Below, piece after piece: positions 7,795 to 15,727 of a stretch of 64,000 nucleotides of DNA. Made by a program: the position numbers and the translations under genes. The stretch covers positions 372,001-436,000 of the forward strand of contig JADLDO010000028.1 in the NCBI GenBank assembly GCA_020846635.1, in the 5' to 3' direction. Under the pieces are notes generated by a model. It was not told the DNA's origin. It saw nothing but the letters and a program-made list of their open reading frames with translations, and searched no databases. This stretch comes from Caldilineaceae bacterium (GTDB taxonomy: Bacteria > Chloroflexota > Anaerolineae > Caldilineales > Caldilineaceae). The first letter of the stretch is position 1; the number at the start of each line of letters is the position of its first letter.

Positions 7795-8355
7795 TTGCAC
7801 GAAGAACAACCGTCACCGGCAGCACCCGCGCGCCCAGCATGGCGGCGATTGCTGCCGGTGCTGGCGCTGGTGGCAGCCGCCTGGTTCGGCGTGGGCTGGC
7901 TGACGCGAGCAGAACATCGCCCCGCGCGGGTAGAAGGCCAAGTGCCGCCGCTGCAAATGACTGCTTTCGATGGCAGTCCTATTGACCTGGGCGCGCTGCG
8001 CGGGCAGGGGGTTGTCGTCAATTTTTGGGCCAGTTGGTGCGCGCCCTGCCGAGTCGAGGCGGAGCTGTTCGAGGCGGCTTGGCGCGCCGAGCGCGACCGC
8101 GGCATTGTCTTTGTCGGTGTCAACCGGCAGGACACCACTGCCGCGGCCCAAGCCTTTATTGACGAGTTTGATGTGAGCTATCCCAACGGGGCTGACAGCG
8201 AGGGAACATGGGGGCGAACGTTTGGCGTGGCAGGCTTGCCCACCACCTTCTTTATTGACCCCCAGGGCGAAATTCAAGCTGTCGTCTGGGGGCCAATCAT
8301 CACTGCCGGAGAGTTAACGCGCCAACTGGACAAGATTCGACCCGCGGCGCGTTAG
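7795..8355 (+). CDS. TlpA/ResA-like membrane-anchored thioredoxin
   Basis: An N-terminal hydrophobic helix (LLPVLALVAAAWFGVGWL) anchors a periplasmic-side thioredoxin fold. The active site is FWASWCAPCRVE, and the cis-proline loop is AGLPTTFFID. Such proteins reduce disulfides for cytochrome c maturation or protect exported thiols. The frame opens at a TTG at 7795 with no clear ribosome binding site, so translational coupling to the ECF gene, 14 bp upstream, is likely. The start is the least certain part. No cytochrome c biogenesis genes are close by, so the partner is unknown. Confidence 0.85.
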   Translation: MHEEQPSPAAPARPAWRRLLPVLALVAAAWFGVGWLTRAEHRPARVEGQVPPLQMTAFDGSPIDLGALRGQGVVVNFWASWCAPCRVEAELFEAAWRAERDRGIVFVGVNRQDTTAAAQAFIDEFDVSYPNGADSEGTWGRTFGVAGLPTTFFIDPQGEIQAVVWGPIITAGELTRQLDKIRPAAR

Positions 8356-8364
8356 CTGCCACGC

Positions 8365-9492
8365 CTACGCGCTACCCTCGACCCACGCCCGATCAAAGCG
8401 TGCAACGGTAACATAGCGCGTGTCGGTCATGCGCTCGACCATGCCGTTTTCATAGATGCACAGGATTGTGCCATCGGGCGTGGTGGCAAGATCGGAATAG
8501 CCGGAGGGGCCAGGCTCCAGGACGCGGGAAACAGGCCAGCTTTGGCAATCATCCGGGCTGAGTTTGACCGTTAGCCGTTTGCGGTCATGGGCCAGATTGC
8601 CGCCCAACGGCACTAACTCGTTTTCCAAGTTGTCGGGATTGGCAAAAAGTATGTAGTTGGCGTTTTGGGGCGACTTGGCATCGAGCTTGATAATGCTCGC
8701 CATGCAGACCGGTTCGAGCAGCGCCTCATCAAAACGGGGATCGCTCCACCCATGCGCGCCGTCGTCGCTGATCGAAATCAGCCGGCGGTTTTCTTTATTC
8801 TCTGTGCGGATGTTAAAGAGCACGCGGCCATTACTCAACTGCACAGGAATGGTTTCGCTGGGGTTGCGAAAGCGCTCATCGGTGCGAACGAGCGTATCGC
8901 CACATCGCCAACTTTGCCCGTGGTCATCGCTGTAGACGCAGGCGACTTCGGACGGGCGATGGCCCAGCTTGCCCGCGCCAAATTCTGTGCCCGACCCATC
9001 CGACATCCAGACCGGAACCACCAGCCGCCCATTTTCAAGCTGAATCCCATGCCCTGGGCCAAAGGCAATCACGCGCCACGGATAACGCGCGCGGAAGGCT
9101 GCCATGCTCTCGGTAATTTCAATGGGGTCTGAAAAGGTCGCACCATCATCTTCGCTGTGCAGGTAGAAGCAGCGGCTATACGCGTGGCAATAAAGTGCAT
9201 GGACAGTGCCCTGATCTGTCCCAGCTTGGCGATCTGCGATCATGACAAAGTTGCTAATCGGGCCTGGGCCATAGGCTGTGTGGCTGACCACGCGCTGTGA
9301 CGGTTCCCAGGTAACGCCGCCATCCAGGCTGCGCCGCAGCAGAATGTCATTGCCATCCCAATCGCCGCCCTTGCCTCTGCGCGCCTCGACCGTGGCAAGG
9401 ATCACACCGCGCGCTGTGCATAGGATTCCCGGCACGCGATAGTTCCAGTATTCTCCGGTGCGCGCCTCGAAAAGATTTGTTTTCTCCAACAT
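8365..9492 (-). CDS. Asp-box sialidase-like glycosidase (BNR repeats), RIP-type
   Basis: A 375-residue six-bladed beta-propeller of the sialidase superfamily. Asp-box repeats are visible as SLDGGVTW, SEDDGATF, SDDHGQSW and weaker SDDGAHGW and SPDDCQSW. The N-terminal YRVPGIL matches the Arg-Ile/Val-Pro motif that carries the first catalytic arginine in sialidases. There is no signal peptide, so it should act in the cytoplasm on imported oligosaccharide. It is the last gene of the cluster running from the GntR regulator at 18165. Function as a true sialidase is not proved: many clade members act on other acidic sugars. Confidence 0.8.
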   Translation of the reverse strand: MLEKTNLFEARTGEYWNYRVPGILCTARGVILATVEARRGKGGDWDGNDILLRRSLDGGVTWEPSQRVVSHTAYGPGPISNFVMIADRQAGTDQGTVHALYCHAYSRCFYLHSEDDGATFSDPIEITESMAAFRARYPWRVIAFGPGHGIQLENGRLVVPVWMSDGSGTEFGAGKLGHRPSEVACVYSDDHGQSWRCGDTLVRTDERFRNPSETIPVQLSNGRVLFNIRTENKENRRLISISDDGAHGWSDPRFDEALLEPVCMASIIKLDAKSPQNANYILFANPDNLENELVPLGGNLAHDRKRLTVKLSPDDCQSWPVSRVLEPGPSGYSDLATTPDGTILCIYENGMVERMTDTRYVTVARFDRAWVEGSA

Positions 9493-9534
9493 TTTGGTTT
9501 TGGTTCCGTCCTCTTGTGGCTTAGGGATGAGGGC

Positions 9535-11355
9535 CTAAAGCAAGCGATTGTCGATTATGGGACAGGTCACTGTACCGATCCCGTCGATGCTGACATGTAA
9601 CTGCGTTTCTGCCGGTAGTCTGTCTCCAGCCGGTACCTTTAAGCGCGCCGCAATCTCTCCCAACGTGACAATATCACCCGGAAAAAGCGTGATCTGGGAG
9701 GATATAAAGGCGAGAAGTCGCGGGGCGAGCAGTTGGTAGTCGTCTGTATTGCCCATCACCTCGCCCACACCGTCCAGCGCAAGCCGCATGACGCGTCCTG
9801 GTACTGCCGCGCTATCGAGGGGCATAACGGATGTACTCACCCGATTATAGCCGTCCCCCCAACGCCCATAGACCTCTGGCATATTCCACTCTTGAGGGGT
9901 CACCGGTTCGCGCAGAGGCTCGCGGAAGGACAAATCCTTCACCGAGGCCATTGCCACATACCCCAGAATATAATCGTCCGCATCTTCCTCGCGCACGCGT
10001 GAAGCCACCTTTTTTACGACAAAGGCGATTTCGGGGCAAAGGATCAGTCCCGTTGCCCGTGGGGAAAGGCGCAGCGGCTGCTCGGAAAGCCCCAAGGCCC
10101 GCGCCGGGCCGTTGAGTATGCGCGGCAGCGCGCTTGGAACCAGCCCATCGATCTCCTCTGCGTTGTGACAGTTGCCATAGGTCGTCCAAAAATGGCGTGT
10201 TTGGTCGAGGCTCCACTCCTGGGGCTGCTCAATTTCGGCATGATCGGCCAGGATGAGATCGCGCACCGCAGCGGAGGGATGAATGGTTCGTCCGGGATCA
10301 TCCTCACTGCGCCAATCTTCTCCGCCGCTTTGCACAACCGGGGCGCGCAGCACTCCCACCCGCTCGATCTCCCCTTCCAGATAGTCATCAGGGCCAAACG
10401 TAAACTCCGGCATCAGCGGCAACCCATCTACTCCCATTGTACCCATATGCACGACATCGCCGGGATAGAGGGTCATGAACGAAGAAAGCCAGTGAATCAA
10501 CCGTTCCACGCCGATGAGCATTGAATTGGTGTGCGAGCAGTCGCGCTGCCAACCGGACTGGCGTGTGGTAATTTGTAAATTATAGATGCTCCCGATCTCG
10601 TCCAGCGTCGTTAGATAAGGCCCCATCGGACAAAAGGTGTCGGTCATTTTGCCCAGCCACGAAGCTGTTGCTTCGGCAAACCAGTCTTTGGGTGGCGCGG
10701 GCAGGTCATGAAAGCGTTGGTGATAGTAACGGCTGGAGAGGTCTAGCACTACGGTCATGCCTGCCACATGCTCCAGCGCTTGCTCCACGGGAATATCTTT
10801 GCCCCCACGCCCGATAATAAAACCCGGTTCTGGATTCCAGCTAAAGCCGCCGGAGTCTGGCGGAACCCACACAGCATCACCTGGCCCGCTGACGCCCCCT
10901 TGCGGACGGGCATGGCCTTGGGGAAAGATGTTCAGCAGCGTACGTTTGGGATCGTTGCGCCAAAAGGTAGGGCTATTTTGTACCAGCCCAAAGTAGAGAC
11001 GCGGGCGCGGAATGGGCGCGCGCAGGCGCACAGCAGAGATCGGATACCCCGCACCCACCAGTAAGCCCTGGTCTGCCCCTTCGAGAAAGCGCAGCAGAAA
11101 GTCTTGTAAGCGCCGGGCCGCGCTCATTCCCTCATCGCCCAGAGCCAGAAAACTCGCCAACTCATGAGGCCACGGGCGGGAGGGGAGAAATCTGGGGCGA
11201 CTGGCGGCAAAGGGGGATGTGGGTATGGCAGCATAGCGCTGTAGGCGCGTCTCGGTTTCTTCAGGGTCAAAGACCCATTCTGTTCCCGTGGCCGGATGAG
11301 TGATGACCAGCCCAAAGCGTTCATGTCCCTCTGCTACAAAGGTCGCTAGCTTCAT
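9535..11355 (-). CDS. Fumarylacetoacetate hydrolase-family protein with two FAH domains
   Basis: At 606 residues this is twice the usual FAH length. Domain 1 (about 110-330) carries EPGFIIGRGGKDI, VVLDLSSRYYHQ, KMTDTFCPMGPYLTT and LYPGDVVHMGTMG. Domain 2 (about 400-600) carries CPEIAFVVKK, ASVKDLSFREP and LFPGDIVTLGEIA. Family members cleave or dehydrate 3-keto or 2-keto-3-deoxy acids using Mg2+. Each domain keeps only one of the two glutamates of the E-x-E metal motif, so catalysis may depend on an unusual site. Its start overlaps the upstream sialidase-like gene by 4 bp (ATGA), implying coupling. In context it may process the ketoacid released from the imported sugar. Confidence 0.85.
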   Translation of the reverse strand: MKLATFVAEGHERFGLVITHPATGTEWVFDPEETETRLQRYAAIPTSPFAASRPRFLPSRPWPHELASFLALGDEGMSAARRLQDFLLRFLEGADQGLLVGAGYPISAVRLRAPIPRPRLYFGLVQNSPTFWRNDPKRTLLNIFPQGHARPQGGVSGPGDAVWVPPDSGGFSWNPEPGFIIGRGGKDIPVEQALEHVAGMTVVLDLSSRYYHQRFHDLPAPPKDWFAEATASWLGKMTDTFCPMGPYLTTLDEIGSIYNLQITTRQSGWQRDCSHTNSMLIGVERLIHWLSSFMTLYPGDVVHMGTMGVDGLPLMPEFTFGPDDYLEGEIERVGVLRAPVVQSGGEDWRSEDDPGRTIHPSAAVRDLILADHAEIEQPQEWSLDQTRHFWTTYGNCHNAEEIDGLVPSALPRILNGPARALGLSEQPLRLSPRATGLILCPEIAFVVKKVASRVREEDADDYILGYVAMASVKDLSFREPLREPVTPQEWNMPEVYGRWGDGYNRVSTSVMPLDSAAVPGRVMRLALDGVGEVMGNTDDYQLLAPRLLAFISSQITLFPGDIVTLGEIAARLKVPAGDRLPAETQLHVSIDGIGTVTCPIIDNRLL

Positions 11356-12413
11356 GGCTCAAACATTTCATGTTCATGGAAGCGAATACGCACATCCCCT
11401 TGACCACTTTGCAGCCAGAGAAGGCCCGGTTCCGGCTCAAAGAGGTAGGGATAGGAGAGCCAAGTATCCTTTTCACGCGCCAGCACAACCGGCTTGCTCC
11501 AGCTTTGACCCTCATCTTCCGAAAAGGCTAAGGATAGCTCTTCGCGATGCCAGCTTGCTTCTGCCTCGGAGTATTGCTCGCTGCGCCGCAGATAGGAGTC
11601 CGCACCTTCCGGATAGAGGCGGCTCCAGACCAGGGCCAGCCGCCCGCTTGCCAACCGCGTGATATAGCCGGGCGAGGTGCTGGCTTCGATTTGGCTCGGA
11701 CGAATAACCCGCCATGACAGCCCATCGTCATCGGAAAAGGCTTCCCAAAAGCGATCCCAGTTGGTGCGAATCAGCATCCACAACCGCCCATCCTGCAATT
11801 GGACAAAGGTGGGTTCAAAGGCTCCGTCGTGGTGCCCATGCCCACCCAAGTCGATGATGTTGCTGCCACGCCAACTCTTGCCCTCGTCGCCCGATGAGTA
11901 GACACGAATCACATTGCGACCCGGCTCGCGCAAATAGAATTGTGCAGTAACAACAATTCGCCCGCTTGCGGTCTGGATCATGTTGATAGGCGGATGTCCG
12001 CAGACACCCTCATAGAGACGCTGCCGATCAATCCATGTTTTGCCGCCATCCACGCTGCGGATCGCCCATTGGTCGCCGCGTGCATCAATCCCCGGCTCAT
12101 TAAGTGCTTTGTCCCAGTTCAAAACACGTTCGTCGTCCCAGACGATGATCAATGTGCCGTCGCGCGTATGTAGCAATTGGCCGCGACCCGTGGGAACGCC
12201 AGGCCCCTTTGGCAGTGGCTCTGCTCCATTGCCACAGAGAATCGGCTGGATATCGGGCCAAGTTACGCCATTGTCATGGCTAACCAGCGTGACGTTGTCG
12301 CCCACGGTCATCAAGCGTCCATCCGCAAACTGCACAAACGGGCCGCGCTGCGTAACCTCCAATGGTGTACATGTCGGGTTGATCCAGCGATCAGCTTTGT
12401 TGCCACTCCCCAT
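11352..12413 (-). CDS. Asp-box (sialidase-like) protein without a clear RIP motif
   Basis: A second propeller protein of about 353 residues. Asp-boxes read SHDNGVTW, SVDGGKTW, SSGDEGKSW, SDDDGLSW and SEDEGQSW. The N-terminal segment CTPLEVTQRGPFVQFADGR has no Arg-Ile-Pro motif, unlike its neighbours at 8365 and 14601. There is no signal peptide. The start lies at tandem ATGs (12416 and 12413), and the inner one is better spaced from AGGAGA. It is translationally coupled to the FAH gene downstream. It may be a divergent glycosidase, a lyase or a binding propeller. Confidence 0.75.
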   Translation of the reverse strand: MGSGNKADRWINPTCTPLEVTQRGPFVQFADGRLMTVGDNVTLVSHDNGVTWPDIQPILCGNGAEPLPKGPGVPTGRGQLLHTRDGTLIIVWDDERVLNWDKALNEPGIDARGDQWAIRSVDGGKTWIDRQRLYEGVCGHPPINMIQTASGRIVVTAQFYLREPGRNVIRVYSSGDEGKSWRGSNIIDLGGHGHHDGAFEPTFVQLQDGRLWMLIRTNWDRFWEAFSDDDGLSWRVIRPSQIEASTSPGYITRLASGRLALVWSRLYPEGADSYLRRSEQYSEAEASWHREELSLAFSEDEGQSWSKPVVLAREKDTWLSYPYLFEPEPGLLWLQSGQGDVRIRFHEHEMFEP

Positions 12414-12476
12414 CATATTCTCCTGACTAGGTGGATGCTTTTTGATTAGGAATGAGTGAATGTGCTGCTCTTACTT

Positions 12477-13367
12477 CTATCCTTTGATCGAGCCGAGCAT
12501 GATGCCCTTGACAAAGTAGCGCTGGATGAAAGGATAGACGAGCAGGATCGGCAGCGTTGTCACCACAATCATGGCGGACTTCAGAGATTCTGCGGGAGGT
12601 GGATCGAGCACTTCTGTAGCCTGGGCCAGACCGGAGTAATCGCTGTATTGCCCGGTGCCATATTCGAGGATGCCGCGCAGGATCAACTGCACAGGCAGCT
12701 TTTTAGAATCGTTGATATAGATGGCCGCGTCGAACCATGCATTCCAGTGCATGACCGCATACCAAAGGCCGATGGTGGCGATCACGGGCATGGAGAGGGG
12801 CAGGATGATGCGAACCAGAACCGTCAGCGGATTAGCGCCGTCCATGATGGCTGCTTCTTCGAGTTCTTCGGGAATGCTAAACATGAAGTTGCGCATGATC
12901 AACAGCCACCAGGGGTTGATGAGGGGTGGGAGGATCATCGCCCAAAAGGTGTTGAGCAGCCCCAATTTTTCCACAACCACAAAATTGGGAATCAGCCCCC
13001 CATGAAAGAGCATGGTGAAGAAGATCAGCACAGTGAGAAAGGTGCGCCCGTAGAGCCTGCGTTTGGAGAGAACATAGGCCAGTGGAAAGGTGAAGATCAA
13101 GTTGAGCGCCGTGCCGATGAGCACGCGCGCCACCGTAACCCCATAGGCATTGATCACAATCGATCCCTGACCCAAGAGCATTTTATACGCGGATAAGGTG
13201 GGGTTGTGTGGATAGAGAATAAAAAGGCCGCGTGTCGTGTACTCTTTGCCGCTGATTAACGAGGTGGCAACCACGGAGACGAAGGGCAGCAGAAAGAGCA
13301 GCGACAGAAGAATCAACAGAATATAGTTAAAGACATCAAAGGCTTTTTCGCCGGTTGATAGTTTCAT
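12477..13367 (-). CDS. Sugar ABC transporter permease, LplC-type
   Basis: Six-helix permease of the Lpl/Ytc branch of CUT1 importers, recognisable by the N-terminal LISGKEYTTRGLFILYPHNPTLSAYK segment, the FFTMLFHGGLIPNFVVV loop and the EAA motif EEAAIMDGANPLTVLVRIILPLSMPV. It pairs with the LplB-type gene upstream. Importers of this branch often take up complex or acidic oligosaccharides, such as unsaturated uronides, and their binding proteins lack a fused ATPase. The neighbouring sialidase-like enzymes point to an unusual acidic glycan. GGAGAGG lies just before the ATG. Confidence 0.9.
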   Translation of the reverse strand: MKLSTGEKAFDVFNYILLILLSLLFLLPFVSVVATSLISGKEYTTRGLFILYPHNPTLSAYKMLLGQGSIVINAYGVTVARVLIGTALNLIFTFPLAYVLSKRRLYGRTFLTVLIFFTMLFHGGLIPNFVVVEKLGLLNTFWAMILPPLINPWWLLIMRNFMFSIPEELEEAAIMDGANPLTVLVRIILPLSMPVIATIGLWYAVMHWNAWFDAAIYINDSKKLPVQLILRGILEYGTGQYSDYSGLAQATEVLDPPPAESLKSAMIVVTTLPILLVYPFIQRYFVKGIMLGSIKG

Positions 13368-13494
13368 GGCCTCTCCGCTAAACGCTCGATCTTAGGGTAC
13401 GCAGTTGTCGCTATGGCTAATCGCTACTAATGGCTAGAGGTATGGACACAATCTATTGTGTCCATATACGCGTGTAGAATCACCTGCCGCAAAA

Positions 13495-14490
13495 TCACCA
13501 CAGACCTGGCTGTCCGAGCCTGCGCGCGATCTGATTGGCAATGATCATCAGGATCAGCGCCAAGACTGATTTGAAAAGACCGACCGCTGCGCCAAATGAA
13601 TATTGTCGCCCTAGCAGACCAGCGCGGTAAACATAGGTGTCAATCACATCGGCTACTTCGTAGACCCCTGGGGAATAGAGCAATAGGATCTGTTCAAAAC
13701 CGGCATTGAGCAGCCCGCCGATGGCAAAGATCAGGGTGATGACAATGGCGAAGCTGATGCTGGGCAAGGTGATGTACCACATACGTTGAAAGCGATTGGC
13801 TCCATCGACGGTCGCCGCTTCATACATTTCGGGGTTGATCGTTGCCATTGCCGCCAGATAGATGATGCTGCTCCAGCCTGCGGACTGCCAGACTGTCGTC
13901 GTCACCAGGATGCTGCGAAAAAGGTCGGGGTCTGTGAGAAAGGCTTTGGGCGCACCGCCCAGCGCGACCACCAACTGGTTGAGCAATCCCCCTTGTGTCG
14001 TCAGCATCGCCTTGACAATGCCTGCCACAACAACAATCGAGAAGAAGTGTGGCAAGTAGGAGATCGTCTGCACCGAACGTTTGAAGCCATTATGGCGCAC
14101 TTCGTTGATGAGCAAAGCCAGCACGATGGGGATCGGGAATGCCCATATCAGCTTATAGATGCTGATCAGCAGCGTATTACGCATCACATTCCAGAAGAAG
14201 ATCGAGTTGAAGAAGTTCTGGAAATGTTTGAAACCGACCCAATTGCTAAAGTCGAACATGGCCCCCACGCCGAGGAATGGATCGTAATCCATAAAGGCGA
14301 TGATGATCCCGGCCATCGGGATATAGTGAAAAATGACGAAGTAGAGAAGTGGAATGGCGGCAAGCCCGTAGAGAAAGCGATCGCGTTTGATCTGACGCCA
14401 GGCTTCGCGCCAGCCGCGACGTTCTGTAAAGGCATGTTCTCTCACGCCGGAGATAGAGACACCAAACTGTTCGCCACCAACTTGCTGCAT
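13495..14490 (-). CDS. Sugar ABC transporter permease, LplB-type
   Basis: Partner permease, 331 residues. The signature FVIFHYIPMAGIIIAFMDYDPFLGV near the N-terminus, ISYLPHFFSIVVVAGIV in the middle and EAATVDGANRFQRMWYITLPSI as the EAA loop place it in the LplB family. Six membrane helices are predicted. It lies between a sialidase-like gene and the LplC-type gene, with a family A palindrome in the gap before it (14539-14582). The ATPase is not encoded here. Confidence 0.9.
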   Translation of the reverse strand: MQQVGGEQFGVSISGVREHAFTERRGWREAWRQIKRDRFLYGLAAIPLLYFVIFHYIPMAGIIIAFMDYDPFLGVGAMFDFSNWVGFKHFQNFFNSIFFWNVMRNTLLISIYKLIWAFPIPIVLALLINEVRHNGFKRSVQTISYLPHFFSIVVVAGIVKAMLTTQGGLLNQLVVALGGAPKAFLTDPDLFRSILVTTTVWQSAGWSSIIYLAAMATINPEMYEAATVDGANRFQRMWYITLPSISFAIVITLIFAIGGLLNAGFEQILLLYSPGVYEVADVIDTYVYRAGLLGRQYSFGAAVGLFKSVLALILMIIANQIARRLGQPGLW

Positions 14491-14538
14491 AAGGAACCTC
14501 CCACGGCACTGCCGCGTTCTGCCGTTGAGCGTGTATCA

Positions 14539-14582
14539 CTCTCCTGGAAGCGGCCCAGCGGGCTCCCCGCTTCCAGGAGGGT
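14539..14582. repeat. Dispersed palindrome family A, copy 3, inside the operon
   Basis: Arms CTCCTGGAAGC (14541-14551) and GCTTCCAGGAG (14569-14579) show compensating changes relative to copy 2, which supports conservation of pairing. The internal segment GGCCCAGCGGGCTCCCC is shared. It lies between the sialidase-like gene and lplB, so it may attenuate transcription within the operon. Confidence 0.75.
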
Positions 14583-14600
14583 TGATGCGGACGTACTGGT

Positions 14601-15722
14601 TTAACTCGCTTCGACCCAGGCGAGATTAAAGCGGGCAACCGTCATCTTCTCATAAGGCCCCTGGTCGCCTCGCTCATAGAAACAGAGAATCGTTCCTTGT
14701 GGCGTTACACCCAGGCTGGAATAAGCGGATGGCCCCGCGTTGATCAAGCGGCGTACCGGCCAACTTTGACATTCGTCATAGCTGGCTGCCAGCGTCATAG
14801 CTTCCCGTTTTGCCGATGCAGGGTTCGAGAAGAGTACACAGGGCGTGCGCTCACTCAGTGCATCGCCATAGCGAATCATGCTGGCATTACAGCCGGAGGG
14901 CTGCGGCTCACGCAGCGATGAATCCCAGCCAAAGGCGGCAAAGCTTTGACCCCCATCGCAGCTTTGGGCTGTCATGCGCCAGCCTGTGCGGTGATAGGTG
15001 CGCGAATTGAGGTAGATCGCGCCGCCGATGGTCTCCACCAGCGCGCCTTCGCCGGTGCCTGCCTGAACCAGATCGCTTGTCTGCCAGGTCGCGCCGCCAT
15101 CGTCGCTGTAGATGGCGCAATTGTGAGTAAAGCGCCGCAAGTCGAAGATGGGCTGTGTCCAGACGCGCGCCGGCATCACCAGCCGCCCGGCATAGGGGCT
15201 GTACCGCAATTGGATACCCGGCCCGCTGCCGTGGGTGGAGCCGCGCTGACCCCAGCGATTGGGGGCCAACTCAAGCCGCGATTCATGCCAGGTTGCCCCC
15301 TCATCTGTGCTGCGCAGGATGAAGGTGCCCGCGTCGGGATGTTCGGGTTCGATGCGTGTCTTTTCGACGATCTGCTTTTCGGTAATGCCTTCGACGGTGG
15401 GCACACGCCCATAGATCACCATGATCGTCCCGCTGAGTTGATCCACAACCGCGTTGCCGATACCGGCGCGCCAGCCAGGCTGGTCAAAGAGAACTTGAAC
15501 GGGTTCCCAACTTTTGCCGTCGTCCAGGCTGCGCCGCACCACCAAGTGATTGTCGAAGCCGTGATCTGCCGCACTGCTGATGCGCCGATTGCAGAAGGCC
15601 AGCACCGTACCCTTTGCCGTAACCACCAGCGCGGGGATGCGGTGTACGTCCTGACCGTCTACGCCAAATAGGTCAAACTGCTCGAAAGTAGCCTCGGAAA
15701 CCGGCTCAGAAGATGTCGTCAT
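14601..15722 (-). CDS. Asp-box sialidase-like glycosidase, RIP-type
   Basis: Third Asp-box propeller, 373 residues. The motif HRIPALVVTAKGTVLAFCNRR at the N-terminus carries the RIP arginine. Asp-boxes are SLDDGKSW, STDEGATW, SDDGGATW, SCDGGQSF and SYDECQSW. Its C-terminus closely resembles that of the protein at 8365 (SW-P-V-R-R, then G-P-S-x-Y-S), so the two are paralogues. No signal peptide is present. ATG at 15722 is taken because it lies 5 bp after the binding-protein stop; an upstream extension to 15821 would lie inside that gene. Confidence 0.8.
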   Translation of the reverse strand: MTTSSEPVSEATFEQFDLFGVDGQDVHRIPALVVTAKGTVLAFCNRRISSAADHGFDNHLVVRRSLDDGKSWEPVQVLFDQPGWRAGIGNAVVDQLSGTIMVIYGRVPTVEGITEKQIVEKTRIEPEHPDAGTFILRSTDEGATWHESRLELAPNRWGQRGSTHGSGPGIQLRYSPYAGRLVMPARVWTQPIFDLRRFTHNCAIYSDDGGATWQTSDLVQAGTGEGALVETIGGAIYLNSRTYHRTGWRMTAQSCDGGQSFAAFGWDSSLREPQPSGCNASMIRYGDALSERTPCVLFSNPASAKREAMTLAASYDECQSWPVRRLINAGPSAYSSLGVTPQGTILCFYERGDQGPYEKMTVARFNLAWVEAS

Positions 15723-15727
15723 GGATG

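Noticed and set aside
7058..7840. Minus-strand frame of 260 codons over the ECF gene
   Set aside because: His/Asp-rich without pattern; the opposite strand encodes a clean membrane protein.
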